Source of the DNA: Methanoregula sp.
GTDB lineage: Archaea > Halobacteriota > Methanomicrobia > Methanomicrobiales > Methanospirillaceae
Assembly (NCBI GenBank): GCA_026625165.1
Contig: CP112999.1
Span: forward strand, 620,001 to 684,000
DNA length: 64,000 nucleotides
Direction: 5' to 3'
Numbering within the stretch: the first letter of the stretch is position 1; the number at the start of each line of letters is the position of its first letter. Of the stretch, positions 26,478-36,534 are shown piece by piece. Below the pieces are notes generated by a model, which saw only the letters and a program-made list of their open reading frames with translations, was not told the DNA's origin and made no database searches. Both the position numbers and the translations under genes were made by a program.

Positions 26478-29285
26478 ATGAAAAATATCATCATCAAAGG
26501 CGCGCGCCAGCACAACTTAAAAAATATCAGTGTTGAAATCCCTCGCGACAAACTCGTTGTAATCACCGGTGTCTCCGGCTCCGGTAAATCGACGCTTGCG
26601 TTCGATACGCTCTATGCAGAGGGGCAGCGGAGGTATGTCGAGTCGCTCTCTACGTATGCACGGCAGTTTTTAGGGCTGATGCACAAGCCGGACGTGGACA
26701 GCATCGAAGGGCTCTCGCCCGCGATCTCGATCGAACAGAAAACAACGAGCAAGAACCCCCGCTCGACTGTCGGGACCACCACTGAGATCTACGATTACCT
26801 CCGGCTGCTTTTTGCCCGCATCGGGACGCCATACTGCCCGGAACACAATATCCCTATTGCGTCCCAGACGCCGGACCGGATTGCCGACCAGATCGCAGCT
26901 GAGCACGCAGGGATGGTTACCATACTCTCGCCGGTTGTCCGGCAGAAGAAGGGCACTTACCAGCAACTCCTCCGTGATCTCAACCGGGAAGGGTACGCCC
27001 GCGTCCGGGTTAACAGGGAGATCATCCGCACCGATGAGGAGATCAATTTGGAGCGGTACAAGAAGCAGGACATCGAGATCGTGATCGACCGTTGCGAGAC
27101 ATCCGACCGGTCACGGCTCACCGAGGCTGTGGAAAACGCCCTGAAAAAGTCTGAAGGGCTCGTACTGGTTGTCGGTGAAGAGGGCAACGAGGTGACATAC
27201 TCCTCACTCATGGCATGCCCGGTCTGCGGGCTCGCATTTGAGGAACTCCAGCCCCGCATGTTCTCGTTCAACAGCCCATTTGGCGCCTGCGGGGAGTGTC
27301 ATGGTCTGGGTGTAAAGATGGAGTTTGACCCCGACCTGATCATCCCGGACAAGAACCGGTGCATCGCAGACGGGGCCGTTGCCCCGTACCGTAACCCGAT
27401 GGACGGTTTCCGGGGACAATACCTCGCAACCGTTGCAAAACATTTCGGTTTTGATGTGCTTACCCCGGTAAAAGACCTCACAGAGGTCCAGTATAATGCG
27501 CTCATGTTCGGCTCTTGTGAACGGATGAAGTTCTCGATGAGCATGAAGAACGGGGACGCACACTGGTCGCATACGGGTGAATGGGAGGGGCTTCTCCCCC
27601 AGACGGCACGGCTCTACAGCCAGACCCAGTCCGAGTACCGGAAGCGCGAGCTCGAGAGCTATATGCGAGTCTTTGACTGCCCGACATGCAGGGGAAAGCG
27701 GCTCAAGGAAAAAGTGCTTGCGGTACGGATCAACGGCAGGTCGATTATCGACGTGACCGATCTTTCGGTCAGCGGGTGCATTGCGTTCTTTGAGTCACTC
27801 CGCCTCACCGGCAGGGAGCAGGAGATCGCGCACCAGATCATCAAGGAGATCCGGTCCCGGCTTGATTTCCTTGAAAAGGTGGGGCTCGGTTACCTCACAC
27901 TTTCGCGCAATGCCGGAACGCTGTCAGGTGGTGAGGCGCAGCGTATCCGGCTTGCCACACAGATCGGCTCGAACCTGATGGGTGTTCTGTACGTGCTGGA
28001 CGAACCCTCTATCGGGCTCCACCAGCGGGACAACCGGAAGCTGATCGGCACCCTGCGTACGCTCCGTGACCTCGGTAACACCCTGATCGTTGTCGAACAT
28101 GATGAGGACATGATCCGTTCCGCCGACCATGTGATTGACATGGGACCTGGCGCCGGCCTTCACGGCGGGGAAGTCGTTGCGGAAGGAACGCCGCAGCAGA
28201 TCGAAAAGAACAAAAAGTCCTTAACCGGGCACTATCTCTCCGGTCAAAAACGGATCGAAGTCCCAGCGGAGCGCCGGAAGGCAGAACGGTACCTGACGGT
28301 TAAAGGCTGCCGGGAAAACAATCTAAAAAATATCGATGCAAAAATCCCGATCGGCCTTCTCACCGTAGTAACCGGGGTCTCGGGAAGCGGGAAATCGACG
28401 CTCATCTACGAAACCCTTTACAAGGGTATGATGCGGGTCCTCCACCAGTCTCGGGAACCTGTCGGCGCACATGACGCAATTACGTTCGATTCGGCGATTG
28501 ACAAAGTAATCGTGATCGACCAGTCGCCAATCGGCAGGACGCCACGGTCAAACCCCGCGACATATACGAAGGTCTTTGACGAGATCCGAACGGTCTTTGC
28601 AGGGACAAAAGAGGCAAAGATGCGGGGATATAAACCGGGCAGGTTCTCTTTTAACCTGCGTGGCGGCCGGTGCGAGGCATGCGAAGGTGACGGCCTGATC
28701 CGGATCGAGATGAACTTCCTGCCCGACGTATATATTGAGTGCGAAGAGTGCAAGGGGAAGCGTTACAACCGCGAGACGCTCGATGTGAAGTACAAGGGAA
28801 AGTCCATTGCGGATGTGCTTGGTATGAGTGTGGAAGAGGCACTTGTACTGTTTGCAAACATCCCGTCCATCCGGAGCAAGCTGGAGTTGCTCACCCGCGT
28901 CGGCCTTGATTACATCAAGCTCGGGCAGAGCGCGACCACTCTTTCAGGTGGCGAAGCGCAGCGGATCAAACTGACCCGCGAGCTTGCAAAGCGTGCGACG
29001 GGAAAAACATTGTACCTGCTCGATGAACCGACGACCGGGCTCCACTTTGACGACACGAAAAAGCTGATCAAGGTTCTCGACGACCTTGTCGCCAAGGGCA
29101 ACACCGTTGTCGTGATCGAGCACAACCTTGACGTGATCAAGTCCGCCGACCATATCATTGATATCGGCCCCGATGGCGGGGATGCAGGCGGGGAGATCAT
29201 CGCGACAGGTACACCTGAGGAAGTCACCGGTATTTCAAAAAGCTATACCGGGCAATTTTTAAAACCGATACTACAGCTTCCATGA
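26478..29285 (+). CDS. uvrA: excinuclease ABC subunit A
   Basis: UvrA scans DNA for damage and loads UvrB in nucleotide excision repair. The 935-residue protein has two ABC ATPase modules: Walker [10 protein letters not shown] appears near residues 32 and 645, and the signatures LSGGEAQRI near 490 and 828. Zinc modules CPVC...CGEC near 253 and CEAC...CEEC near 740 are present. The ATG at 26478 is chosen because [13 protein letters not shown] is the family start. The stop overlaps the uvrC ATG by four bases; uvrB lies 25 kb away. Confidence 0.96.
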   Translation: MKNIIIKGARQHNLKNISVEIPRDKLVVITGVSGSGKSTLAFDTLYAEGQRRYVESLSTYARQFLGLMHKPDVDSIEGLSPAISIEQKTTSKNPRSTVGTTTEIYDYLRLLFARIGTPYCPEHNIPIASQTPDRIADQIAAEHAGMVTILSPVVRQKKGTYQQLLRDLNREGYARVRVNREIIRTDEEINLERYKKQDIEIVIDRCETSDRSRLTEAVENALKKSEGLVLVVGEEGNEVTYSSLMACPVCGLAFEELQPRMFSFNSPFGACGECHGLGVKMEFDPDLIIPDKNRCIADGAVAPYRNPMDGFRGQYLATVAKHFGFDVLTPVKDLTEVQYNALMFGSCERMKFSMSMKNGDAHWSHTGEWEGLLPQTARLYSQTQSEYRKRELESYMRVFDCPTCRGKRLKEKVLAVRINGRSIIDVTDLSVSGCIAFFESLRLTGREQEIAHQIIKEIRSRLDFLEKVGLGYLTLSRNAGTLSGGEAQRIRLATQIGSNLMGVLYVLDEPSIGLHQRDNRKLIGTLRTLRDLGNTLIVVEHDEDMIRSADHVIDMGPGAGLHGGEVVAEGTPQQIEKNKKSLTGHYLSGQKRIEVPAERRKAERYLTVKGCRENNLKNIDAKIPIGLLTVVTGVSGSGKSTLIYETLYKGMMRVLHQSREPVGAHDAITFDSAIDKVIVIDQSPIGRTPRSNPATYTKVFDEIRTVFAGTKEAKMRGYKPGRFSFNLRGGRCEACEGDGLIRIEMNFLPDVYIECEECKGKRYNRETLDVKYKGKSIADVLGMSVEEALVLFANIPSIRSKLELLTRVGLDYIKLGQSATTLSGGEAQRIKLTRELAKRATGKTLYLLDEPTTGLHFDDTKKLIKVLDDLVAKGNTVVVIEHNLDVIKSADHIIDIGPDGGDAGGEIIATGTPEEVTGISKSYTGQFLKPILQLP

Positions 29286-30856
29286 TCACCCTCCCCGACA
29301 TCCCCCATGCCCCCGGCTGCTACCTTTTCTCTGACCAGTCCGGCACGATCATCTATATCGGGAAAGCAAAAGACCTCAGGAAGCGCGTTGCCGGTTACTT
29401 TTCAAGGACCGATCATGATACAAAGACCAGGAGCCTCGTTGGGCATACCGCATCGGTCGATTTTGTCGTGACCACCAGCGAAGTCGAGGCATTTATACTT
29501 GAGAACAACCTCATCAAGAAACACCTGCCGCGGTACAATATCGATTTAAAGGACGCGAAACGGTTTGCATACATCGGGATCTCACGCGACCCGTTCCCCC
29601 GGATCGGGATTGCACGGCGCATCACGAAAGGAGAGGGGACATTCTTCGGGCCGTTTGTCTCTGCTGAAGAGCGCGACCATGTGCTACGGGTCATAAAAAA
29701 GGTTTTCTGCCTGCGGTCGTGCCGGAAGCTTCCCAAACGGGCATGCCTCCGGTACCATATGCAGTCATGCAGCGCCCCCTGTATCGGGAAGATCAGCAGG
29801 GAGGAGTACCTGATACAGGTCGAGCGGGCGGCCACATTTTTGAAAGGGAGATCGGGCGAGCTGCTCAAATCCCTTCAGGCAGAGATGGAGGAACGGTCGG
29901 CAGCACAGGATTTTGAATACGCGCTTGTACTGCGCAACCAGATCGCCGCAATCGGGCACCTCGCAGACCGGCAGCATGTGGAACGCCCCAAAGAGACCGA
30001 TCAGGACATCATAGCGTACACGGTCGCAGGCGAAACGGTTTTTTTGATGGTTTTTTCTGTGGAAAAGGGGCTTCTTATCGGAAAACAGGAGTACTCCTTT
30101 GATTCCCGCAAGGATTTTTTTGAAGAGTTCCTCGTGCAGTTCTATGCGGACCGCACTCCGCCAGCAGAGCTCGTCGTCCCGGTCGGGATCGGTATTGCGC
30201 TCACCGAATACCTGTCGCAGAGAAAGGGGTCGCGGGTCCGCGTGACCGTGCCAAGGATTGGCGAGAAGAAGAAGCTGCTCGATCTCGTGTATAAAAATAT
30301 TGAACATGCGTTCCTCCGTGACGGACTGAAGGTGCCGGGCCTGCAGGCAGCGCTTGATCTCAAAACCCCCCCGTCAGTCATTGAGTGCTTTGACATATCG
30401 CACCTATTCGGGACATCGATGACCGGGTCAATGGTGCAGTTCCGGGATGGGAAGCCGGACAAGAAGAATTACCGCAGGTTCAGGATCCGGACGGTTGAGG
30501 GAATCGATGATTTTGCCTCCATTGCGGAGGTGGTGAAGCGCAGGTATTTACGGCTGACAGGCGAGGGTGGGGAACTGCCGGACCTTGTCATCATCGATGG
30601 CGGGAAGGGGCAGCTCGGTGCTGCACGCGATGTCTTGGTAAGCCTCGGCTGCGACATTCCTGTGATCGCGATCGCAAAACGGGAGGAAGATGTTTACGTC
30701 CCCGGGGAAATACTCCCGCGCCGGCTCGATCCCAAAGGAACCGCGCTCCAGTACCTGCAGGAGATCCGGAATGAGGCCCACCGGTTCGCGATCGCGTACC
30801 ACAAGCTTCTCAGGAGCAAACGGGCGGCGGGCAGGGATGCTCCCCGCCACCGGTGA
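29282..30856 (+). CDS. uvrC: excinuclease ABC subunit C
   Basis: UvrC makes both incisions around a lesion. The 524-residue protein has the GIY-YIG domain at the N-terminus (PGCYLF then IIYIGKAKDLRKRV, residues 10-36), a UVR motif near 195-225 for UvrB contact, and the RNase H-like C-terminal nuclease (ECFDISHLFG near 366, LVIIDGGKGQL near 435). It is shorter than many bacterial UvrC proteins because it ends soon after the RNase H-like part and appears to lack the terminal double helix-hairpin-helix. Confidence 0.95.
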   Translation: MITLPDIPHAPGCYLFSDQSGTIIYIGKAKDLRKRVAGYFSRTDHDTKTRSLVGHTASVDFVVTTSEVEAFILENNLIKKHLPRYNIDLKDAKRFAYIGISRDPFPRIGIARRITKGEGTFFGPFVSAEERDHVLRVIKKVFCLRSCRKLPKRACLRYHMQSCSAPCIGKISREEYLIQVERAATFLKGRSGELLKSLQAEMEERSAAQDFEYALVLRNQIAAIGHLADRQHVERPKETDQDIIAYTVAGETVFLMVFSVEKGLLIGKQEYSFDSRKDFFEEFLVQFYADRTPPAELVVPVGIGIALTEYLSQRKGSRVRVTVPRIGEKKKLLDLVYKNIEHAFLRDGLKVPGLQAALDLKTPPSVIECFDISHLFGTSMTGSMVQFRDGKPDKKNYRRFRIRTVEGIDDFASIAEVVKRRYLRLTGEGGELPDLVIIDGGKGQLGAARDVLVSLGCDIPVIAIAKREEDVYVPGEILPRRLDPKGTALQYLQEIRNEAHRFAIAYHKLLRSKRAAGRDAPRHR

Positions 30857-31151
30857 GGAGGGTGGTTAAAAAGAGCGCGACATTGACAACTGTCCTGTTT
30901 GTCTGCTTTCCTGTGTCCGGAATCATTGCCATCGATATCAGGGTGGTAATATTACACAGATCCTGCCATTGTAAAATTCCGGGTTAATATAAAACCGCTC
31001 CCCTGCAGGATCTATTGTCTAACCGATCAGCTCAATCATGTTCCTTTCTGTTCAGGCTGTTGAACCGCGCCTATTTTATTAATAGATAAGCAGCAGCGCC
31101 CGACAGTTGTACGGGTGAGACACCCCCACGATACAAAAAAGGTGAACGAAG
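30857..31151. other. intergenic region uvrC to secreted-protein gene
   Basis: This 295-base gap holds no convincing gene. Near its right end, CTATTTTATTAATAG (31070-31084) is an AT-rich near-palindrome that may include the TATA box of the next gene, which has the ribosome site GGTGA before its ATG at 31152. Confidence 0.35.
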
Positions 31152-31622
31152 ATGAAAGCAACACAACTGATCGCAGGTGCATTCCTCGCCTGCTGTTTAA
31201 TCGGCATGATGGTGCTGCCGGCCTCGGCGGCATCCGGTGTACAGGGAATGAACGTAAAGGCAGCAAAGATCGATTCGGGCCTGCAGGACGATCTCTGGAA
31301 GGCTCATGCGGAGAACCGGCTGGAGACGTTCGACATGCACGTCCGGCACGCAAAGGACATCATCGATGTACTTGAAGCCCACGGGATCAACACAAGCGGG
31401 CCGCAGGCAGTGCTTGACCAGTTCGCTGCTATGCGCCCCGAGCTCGAGCAGGCGCTCAACAACCATGACCGCGAAGCGTTAAAGACTGTCAACCAGAAAC
31501 TGATCGAGCTTACAAAGCAGTTCCTCCGGTCTGTCCGCGACGCGATACGGGCATCGGCCGGTACCGCAACCGCATCGGAATCCGGTATCGCGATCCCGCT
31601 TGCCGGTACCGCAGCGATCTGA
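31152..31622 (+). CDS. small secreted helical protein
   Basis: The 156-residue protein has a clear signal peptide (LIAGAFLACCLIGMMVLPA with ASA cleavage motif near residue 29). The mature part is helical and charged, with HAENRLETFDMHVRHAKDII and a second helical pair ending SVRDAIRAS, then a Thr/Ala/Ser-rich tail. It resembles small extracytoplasmic helical-bundle proteins common in Methanomicrobiales genomes. The function is unknown. Confidence 0.72.
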   Translation: MKATQLIAGAFLACCLIGMMVLPASAASGVQGMNVKAAKIDSGLQDDLWKAHAENRLETFDMHVRHAKDIIDVLEAHGINTSGPQAVLDQFAAMRPELEQALNNHDREALKTVNQKLIELTKQFLRSVRDAIRASAGTATASESGIAIPLAGTAAI

Positions 31623-32128
31623 TGGTGAGGTCCGGGAATAATCTGCCACACCTCTTTTTTACGATACCGGTTTTATTCAGATCTTCGCTATTTTGAAAGG
31701 GTACATTCAGGCCGGATTACAACACGTACACTGGCAGAATCATACCTCTCTTACTGGGTGATAACGTTGAATTTTATCAGGCAGTCCGTTGTATCGCTCA
31801 ACAACGAGATCCGGAAATTGTCAGAGGGGCCCGCCGACGATTGAACGTTCCTGTCCGATCCGGCTTTGGGAATATTTCCTGAGCAAAAAAATTCCGGTTT
31901 TTTCTCACGCAACCTGACATTTTCCCAATCGTTTTTTTATGGTCAGTCCGATCCCGTTCGAAAACGCCTTTCTCTGCATCCGGACCCCCTGTCCGGTAAC
32001 ACCACCCAGCTCGATCACCTTCAGTGAGCCTGAGGCAATCCGGGCCCGATACGGGCTCCGATTGGTGTCTGACAAGGTGAAAAGAAGTTCGTATCGGGCT
32101 CTGTTTCCCAAAGTTCGCGTAAAAGGCT

Positions 32129-32144
32129 TATTTTGGCAAACGGA
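32129..32144. repeat. 16-bp direct repeat, copy 1
   Basis: TATTTTGGCAAACGGA occurs here and again at 32286-32301, 157 bases apart. In both copies it is followed by a TTTTA run on the plus strand, giving TATA-like TAAAA elements at the same distance on the minus strand. The pair may be a duplicated promoter or protein-binding site. Confidence 0.5.
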
Positions 32145-32285
32145 CGATTTTATAGATCCCCAAAACCTGCATGGAAATTCGGGAATCCGGAAGCCAGCTG
32201 ATGGATTGGACATTCTGGAAACAATCCTTGTACAGAACGCTTTGGCAGGTCATTTGCGGGCATTTTAATCTCTTCAGATATTGGG

Positions 32286-32301
32286 TATTTTGGCAAACGG
32301 A
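32286..32301. repeat. 16-bp direct repeat, copy 2
   Basis: An exact second copy of TATTTTGGCAAACGGA; compare 32129-32144. Confidence 0.5.
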
Positions 32302-32420
32302 AGGTTTTAAATGGCACTAATCTATCATGATTTATCATTGCCGGGGAGCCGGAAGGGTCTCTTCTCATTCCCAGATGGCCATCCCGTTTCCGGACGCGAA
32401 ACCGTCCTTCCGATACCCGG

Positions 32421-32530
32421 GAAAAAATATTTTTGAAAAAAATTCAGAATCGAAAAAAAAATTTGAAAAAATCGCGAGCAGTGAAAAAAAATTTTCAATT
32501 TTTTTTGATCACGGAAAAAAGTTCTGAAAA
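32421..32530. other. low-complexity A/T tract
   Basis: About 110 bases are dominated by runs of A and T up to nine long, including an AAAAAAAATTTTCAATTTTT segment. On the minus strand this gives several T-runs after the HicB-like remnant and could terminate transcription. Open frames through it encode only Lys/Phe/Glu-rich sequence and are not genes. Confidence 0.55.
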
Positions 32531-32562
32531 GTTCAAAGAAATTAAAGCGTTGGGGTGACAGA

Positions 32563-32769
32563 TTACCGGCAGATGGGAATGCCCCGGCGCAGCCGCACGA
32601 TGATCCAGCCATCGATCACTTCGATGAGGTTTTTGCGGCACTCTTCCAGCGTTTTACCTGTCGCCCAGACACCGGGCAGTTCGGGCACTTCGCCGTAATA
32701 GGGCTCCTCGTCCTTGATCACATCGTAGCGTGCATGGGCGAGTGCTTTTTCGATATACTGGAGTATTAT
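32563..32769 (-). pseudogene. HicB-family antitoxin-like gene lacking a start codon
   Basis: The minus strand reads a HicB/UPF0150-type domain: ILQYIEKALAHARYDVIKD, then YYGEVPELPGVWATGKTLEE and IEVIDGWIIVRLRRGIPI, ending at TAA (32563). At the position where Met is expected the codons are ATA ATA (32764-32769), preceded by AGGGGAAAA that would suit a ribosome site. The only in-frame GTG is at 32721, which would drop the first strand. I see no hicA next to it. It is probably an inactivated orphan antitoxin, though a GTG-started 52-residue form is possible. Confidence 0.6.
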
Positions 32770-32983
32770 ATTTTTCCCCTGCGGTTTGCCGTGGCTCCCT
32801 TGTACTCAACCGGTTATGTACCTGTCCTCAAATACATTCTGGTACCGGACAAAACCCGAACATAATAGAACACGAATCGAATGCAAGCCGGCGTTGTGCG
32901 GCTCTGTGAATGGTTTTTCCGTGGATGAGCACAACTGAATGCATATATCCCGGAAGAAGAGTACATAACACGAGGAGAAAACA

Positions 32984-33175
32984 ATGGAAACTGAAGTCCT
33001 GAAAGAGCTGAAACTAATCCGAGCAGACCTGAAATATATCAGGAAACACATGGTCGATCAGGACATGATCCTCGCCCCGGATGAAAAAAACCTCCTTGAA
33101 GAATCCCGTCGCGAACTCAGGGAAGGAAAAACCCGTTCGCTTGATGAGATACTGAAGAGCCGGCATGTCACGTGA
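32984..33175 (+). CDS. RelB-type antitoxin of a RelE module
   Basis: The 63-residue charged helical protein (METEVLKELKLIRADLKYIR...) precedes and overlaps a RelE-family toxin by 11 bases, the standard order for this module. The C-terminal part, LEESRRELREGKTRSLDEIL, is the kind of segment that wraps the toxin. A TATA-like GCATATAT lies about 40 bases upstream and a GAGGAG site precedes the ATG. Assignment as antitoxin rests mainly on position. Confidence 0.75.
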   Translation: METEVLKELKLIRADLKYIRKHMVDQDMILAPDEKNLLEESRRELREGKTRSLDEILKSRHVT

Positions 33176-33425
33176 AATACGGTTCGGTTCGAAGGCGGAC
33201 CGGTTTTTACAGGATGCGGATCAGAGGATCGTGAAAAGAATTGCCAGAAAAATCGAGGCCCTTGCCAAAAATCCGTTCCCTCGCGGGGCTAAAAAAGTCC
33301 TTGGCGAGGAGGGTGTCTTCAGGACAAGGGTGGGAGATTACCGGATTCTTTTCTCACTCGAAAACGATGACCGGACGCTTCTTATCGTGAACATCGACAA
33401 ACGGTCCCGTGTTTATAAACGATGA
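33165..33425 (+). CDS. RelE/ParE family toxin
   Basis: The 86-residue protein has the RelE fold pattern: a helical N-terminus (SKADRFLQDADQRIVKRIAR), then VFRTRVGDYRILFSL near residue 50 and IVNIDKRSRVYKR at the end, with the basic Arg/Lys residues expected for mRNA cleavage on the ribosome. It overlaps its antitoxin gene. It lies 256 bases before cas3, so the pair guards the upstream flank of the CRISPR-Cas locus. Confidence 0.88.
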   Translation: MSREIRFGSKADRFLQDADQRIVKRIARKIEALAKNPFPRGAKKVLGEEGVFRTRVGDYRILFSLENDDRTLLIVNIDKRSRVYKR

Positions 33426-33470
33426 CATCCAGTCCCGGCCGCGCCTTTTTCAACTCTCCACTGAGAGCAA

Positions 33471-33581
33471 CTATCTCCCCGCCCCCTGCTCTTTCTTTCC
33501 CGCCGCACTTCTCTTCTGGATCTCCTCCGGTGACGGGACGGGCCCTTTTGGCAGGGCGATGATTGCCTCGATCACTTTCAC
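33471..33581 (-). other. short coding-like fragment, unknown
   Basis: On the minus strand a frame open from about 33620 reads RLNLASRAVKVIEAIIALPK and GPVPSPEEIQKRSAAGKKEQ before TAG at 33471; a GTG at 33581 could start a 36-residue peptide. The composition looks coding and may be the end of a lost gene. The rest of the 256-base gap before cas3 holds only an AT-rich promoter-like stretch at 33650-33670. Confidence 0.25.
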
Positions 33582-33681
33582 GGCGCGGGACGCAAGGTTT
33601 AATCTGTAGGGGGATGAAAGGGGATCATCTCAGCAATATCTGGAGTGTTGAATAATTTTGTAATTTAAAGAAGTCGCCCTT

Positions 33682-35862
33682 ATGTATTACGCTCATTCCA
33701 CAGGAAATCCGGAGAAATCCGACTGGCAGCTCCTCAAGGATCACCTCATCAATGTTGCAACTATTTCTGAAAATTTTGCCAATGATTTTCATGCCGGTGA
33801 ATTGGCATACACAAGTGGACTACTTCATGATCTTGGAAAATATTCCCCGGAATTCCAGAAACGTCTCGAAGGTGAACGATTTCACGTTGATCACTCGACC
33901 GCAGGAGCGATTGAAGCCAGGAAAAAATATCATAAATCGTACGGTCTGATTTTCGCGTATGTAATCTCCGGACATCATGGGGGCCTCTTGAATTTTGGCA
34001 GCAGCGAAAGTGGCCTTTATGAGCGTATGCAAAAATCTGATTTACCGGATTATTCTTTTTACAAGCATGAGATCACCATTCCCGATCAAAAAACGTTTCA
34101 TCTCGCATTGAAACCATTTCCCCAAAAAACCGGCTATTGTATTTCATTTTTCACACGGATGCTTTACTCGTGTCTAGTGGATGCGGACTCGCTCGATACG
34201 GAAGAGTTCACCAACCCGGAAAAATCTTCAGTGCGTGGACAGTATGAATCGTTCGAAGCACTTAGTAAAAAATTCGAAACTTTCATGCGGGAAAAAAATT
34301 CCGGTGCGGAAAATTCTCTGATTAACCGCGAGCGGAAAAATATTTTCAGCCAGTGTGTTGAGGCCGGCTCGCTGCCACACGGCATTTTCAGCCTGACGGT
34401 TCCGACCGGCGGGGGAAAAACCCTCTCTTCAATGGCATTTGCGCTCGAACACCTGAAGAAACATAATCTGAAACGAATCTTCTACGTTATTCCCTATACC
34501 AGTATCATCGAACAGAATGCCAAGGTGTTCCGGGACATTTTCGGGAGCCGGAATGTTCTGGAACATCACAGCAATTTTGATCCGGCAACGATTGAAACCG
34601 ATGATATGGATAGTGGCAAAGAATCTCTCCGGCTTGCAACGGAAAACTGGGACATGCCGGTCGTTGTCACGACCAATGTCCAGTTCTTCGAATCGCTCTT
34701 CTCCAACAAACGGTCCCGCTGCCGGAAACTGCACAGCCTGGCAAAGAGCGTGATCATCCTTGACGAAGCTCAGATGCTGCCGACCGGGTACCTGTTACCC
34801 TGTCTTGCCGCATTGTCCGAGCTGGTCCGCAACTATGGCTCAACGGTTGTCATTTGTACTGCGACCCAGCCGAAACTGGGCGATCTGCTGGACGAGAGCA
34901 TCCGGCCCCAGGAGATCATGGACTCGCCGGATAAATTGTATGAATCTTTCAAGCGGGTACGCGTGACTGACCTCCGTTCACTCAGTGATGCTGAACTATC
35001 AGCCAGACTGAAAGAGCATCGTCAGGTCTTATGCATTGTGAATACCCGGAATCATGCGAAGAAATTGTATGATGCGCTTGCCGGTTCCGGGAACTGTTTT
35101 CACCTTAGCGCAAGGATGTGCCCGGTCCACCGCAGAAAAAAGATTATGGAGATCAAGAATCGTCTCAAAGAGGATAAGGACTGCCGGGTTGTCTCGACGC
35201 AATTGATCGAAGCCGGTGTGGATATTGATTTCCCGGTTGTGTATCGCGCGATGACCGGGATCGATTCGATCGCACAGGCTGCCGGCAGGTGCAACCGCGA
35301 AGGGAAATTAAATGAGGGCGAGGTTTTCATTTTCAAATCCACGGAGAGTTATGGCAAGGCAACGTCATGGCAGAATCTTGTTGCGGAAATCGGCGAGATG
35401 GCCCTGAGTTATTCCGATGATCCGCTCTCGCTCTCAACTGTGACGGACTATTTCCAACGCTTATATCACTACAAGGAAGATGGAGGACTGGATGAGAAAA
35501 AAATCTTACAACAACTCGAAGAGCGTTCCGATGAACTTGCATTCCCATTCGTGGATGTCGCGGATAAATTCCGGATAATCGAGGGAGGAACAAAAGACCT
35601 GATTATTCCCTATGATGAGAACGCCAGATCGAAGATAACGGATCTTCGTGCAACAGAATTTCCCTGGATGTACATACGGGATCTTCAGGGATATTCGGTC
35701 AGTATCTATCCTAATGAATTTCGGGAGATGGAACGCATGAACCTGATTGAGACGATTGCCGACCGGTTTTATGTATTGAGATCCTGTGAGGATTATTCCG
35801 ATGAAACAGGATTGAAAATCCGGGAGAATGCCGGATATGATGGATCATTGTGGATCATTTAG
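33682..35862 (+). CDS. cas3: CRISPR-associated helicase-nuclease Cas3 (type I-C)
   Basis: Cas3 unwinds and degrades DNA captured by Cascade. The 726-residue protein has an N-terminal HD nuclease domain (GLLHDLGKYS with His49-Asp50, and SGHHGG near 97), then an SF2 helicase: Walker A PTGGGKT near residue 241, DEAQ motif II near 361, TATQPKLG near 393, and the motif VI region with AAGRCNREG near 533. HD and helicase are fused, as usual in I-C. It is the first gene of the cas operon; cas5 starts four bases after its stop. Confidence 0.95.
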   Translation: MYYAHSTGNPEKSDWQLLKDHLINVATISENFANDFHAGELAYTSGLLHDLGKYSPEFQKRLEGERFHVDHSTAGAIEARKKYHKSYGLIFAYVISGHHGGLLNFGSSESGLYERMQKSDLPDYSFYKHEITIPDQKTFHLALKPFPQKTGYCISFFTRMLYSCLVDADSLDTEEFTNPEKSSVRGQYESFEALSKKFETFMREKNSGAENSLINRERKNIFSQCVEAGSLPHGIFSLTVPTGGGKTLSSMAFALEHLKKHNLKRIFYVIPYTSIIEQNAKVFRDIFGSRNVLEHHSNFDPATIETDDMDSGKESLRLATENWDMPVVVTTNVQFFESLFSNKRSRCRKLHSLAKSVIILDEAQMLPTGYLLPCLAALSELVRNYGSTVVICTATQPKLGDLLDESIRPQEIMDSPDKLYESFKRVRVTDLRSLSDAELSARLKEHRQVLCIVNTRNHAKKLYDALAGSGNCFHLSARMCPVHRRKKIMEIKNRLKEDKDCRVVSTQLIEAGVDIDFPVVYRAMTGIDSIAQAAGRCNREGKLNEGEVFIFKSTESYGKATSWQNLVAEIGEMALSYSDDPLSLSTVTDYFQRLYHYKEDGGLDEKKILQQLEERSDELAFPFVDVADKFRIIEGGTKDLIIPYDENARSKITDLRATEFPWMYIRDLQGYSVSIYPNEFREMERMNLIETIADRFYVLRSCEDYSDETGLKIRENAGYDGSLWII

Positions 35863-35865
35863 GAG

Positions 35866-36534
35866 GTGGTGGATATCGGATTTGGAATCAAACTGAGAGT
35901 CTGGGGGGATTATGCCTGCTTCACGCGCCCCGAGATGAAGGTCGAGCGGGTCAGCTATGATGTGATGACCCCTTCGGCTGCCCGGGGAATTCTTGAAGCG
36001 ATCTATTGGAAGCCCGCGATAGTCTGGGAGATCGACCGGATTCATGTCATGAAGCCGGTGAAGTTCGACAACATCCGCAGGAATGAAGTGCTCGGAAAAA
36101 TTCCGCTCGCTCCGGTTAAAAGTGCATTTCAGGGGAAGGAGGCCGTTCTCTTCAAGGATGCAAATGACGAGCGGGTCCAGCGGGCCTCCCTTATTCTCCG
36201 GGATGTCTGTTATTACATCGAGGCACATTTCAATCTCACCGACAAGGCCCGCCCCGATGATACGGTACAGAAACACTACAATGTCGCCCTCAGGCGAATG
36301 CGGAAAGGGCAGTGCTTCCACCACCCGTACTTTGGATGCCGCGAGTTCCCGGTGCAGTTCGAATTCGTTGAGGGAGAGATTCCCAAATCAAAACTGAACG
36401 GGAAAAAAGATCTCGGGCTCATGCTCTGGGACATCGATTTTGCCAACAACATGAACCCGGTCTTTTTCCGGGCTGATATGAATGATGGCGTGATCGATGT
36501 GCAGAACTGTCTTAAGGGAGGTGTTCACTCGTGA
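35866..36534 (+). CDS. cas5: CRISPR-associated protein Cas5 (Cas5d/Cas5c), pre-crRNA endonuclease
   Basis: In type I-C systems, which lack Cas6, Cas5 cleaves the CRISPR RNA at the repeat hairpin base and stays on the 5' handle. The 222-residue protein shows LRVWGDYACFTRPEMKVERV at the N-terminus, the Cas5d start, and SAARGILEAIYWKP near residue 45. The GTG at 35866 is taken; a second GTG follows directly, and the AGGAGG at 35861-35866 overlaps the first, so the exact start is uncertain. It overlaps cas8c by four bases. Confidence 0.92.
   Translation: MVDIGFGIKLRVWGDYACFTRPEMKVERVSYDVMTPSAARGILEAIYWKPAIVWEIDRIHVMKPVKFDNIRRNEVLGKIPLAPVKSAFQGKEAVLFKDANDERVQRASLILRDVCYYIEAHFNLTDKARPDDTVQKHYNVALRRMRKGQCFHHPYFGCREFPVQFEFVEGEIPKSKLNGKKDLGLMLWDIDFANNMNPVFFRADMNDGVIDVQNCLKGGVHS

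Larger units (their letters stand above)
31623..32562. other. 940-base region without recognisable gene
   Basis: No frame here has convincing homology or a good start. Open frames on both strands at 31905-32268 oppose each other and cannot both be real; the minus one (102 residues, ending KKRLGKCQVA) is the better candidate but I do not recognise it. The region holds a 16-bp direct repeat with TATA-like flanks (32129 and 32286) and a strongly A/T-rich tract at 32421-32530. It looks like a decayed or mobile junction before the defence island. Confidence 0.45.

Noticed and set aside
31905-32268. Opposed frames of about 100 codons on both strands
   Set aside because: Neither has a good start or known relative, and they exclude each other. 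The minus one might be a decayed gene, but support is too thin to list as CDS.
32327-32527. Lys/Phe-rich plus-strand frame through the A/T tract
   Set aside because: It is a by-product of low-complexity A and T runs.
32090-32920. GGCTCTGT motifs near 32097 and 32908 resembling the MITE ends
   Set aside because: They are in the same orientation, diverge after eight bases and lack target duplications.
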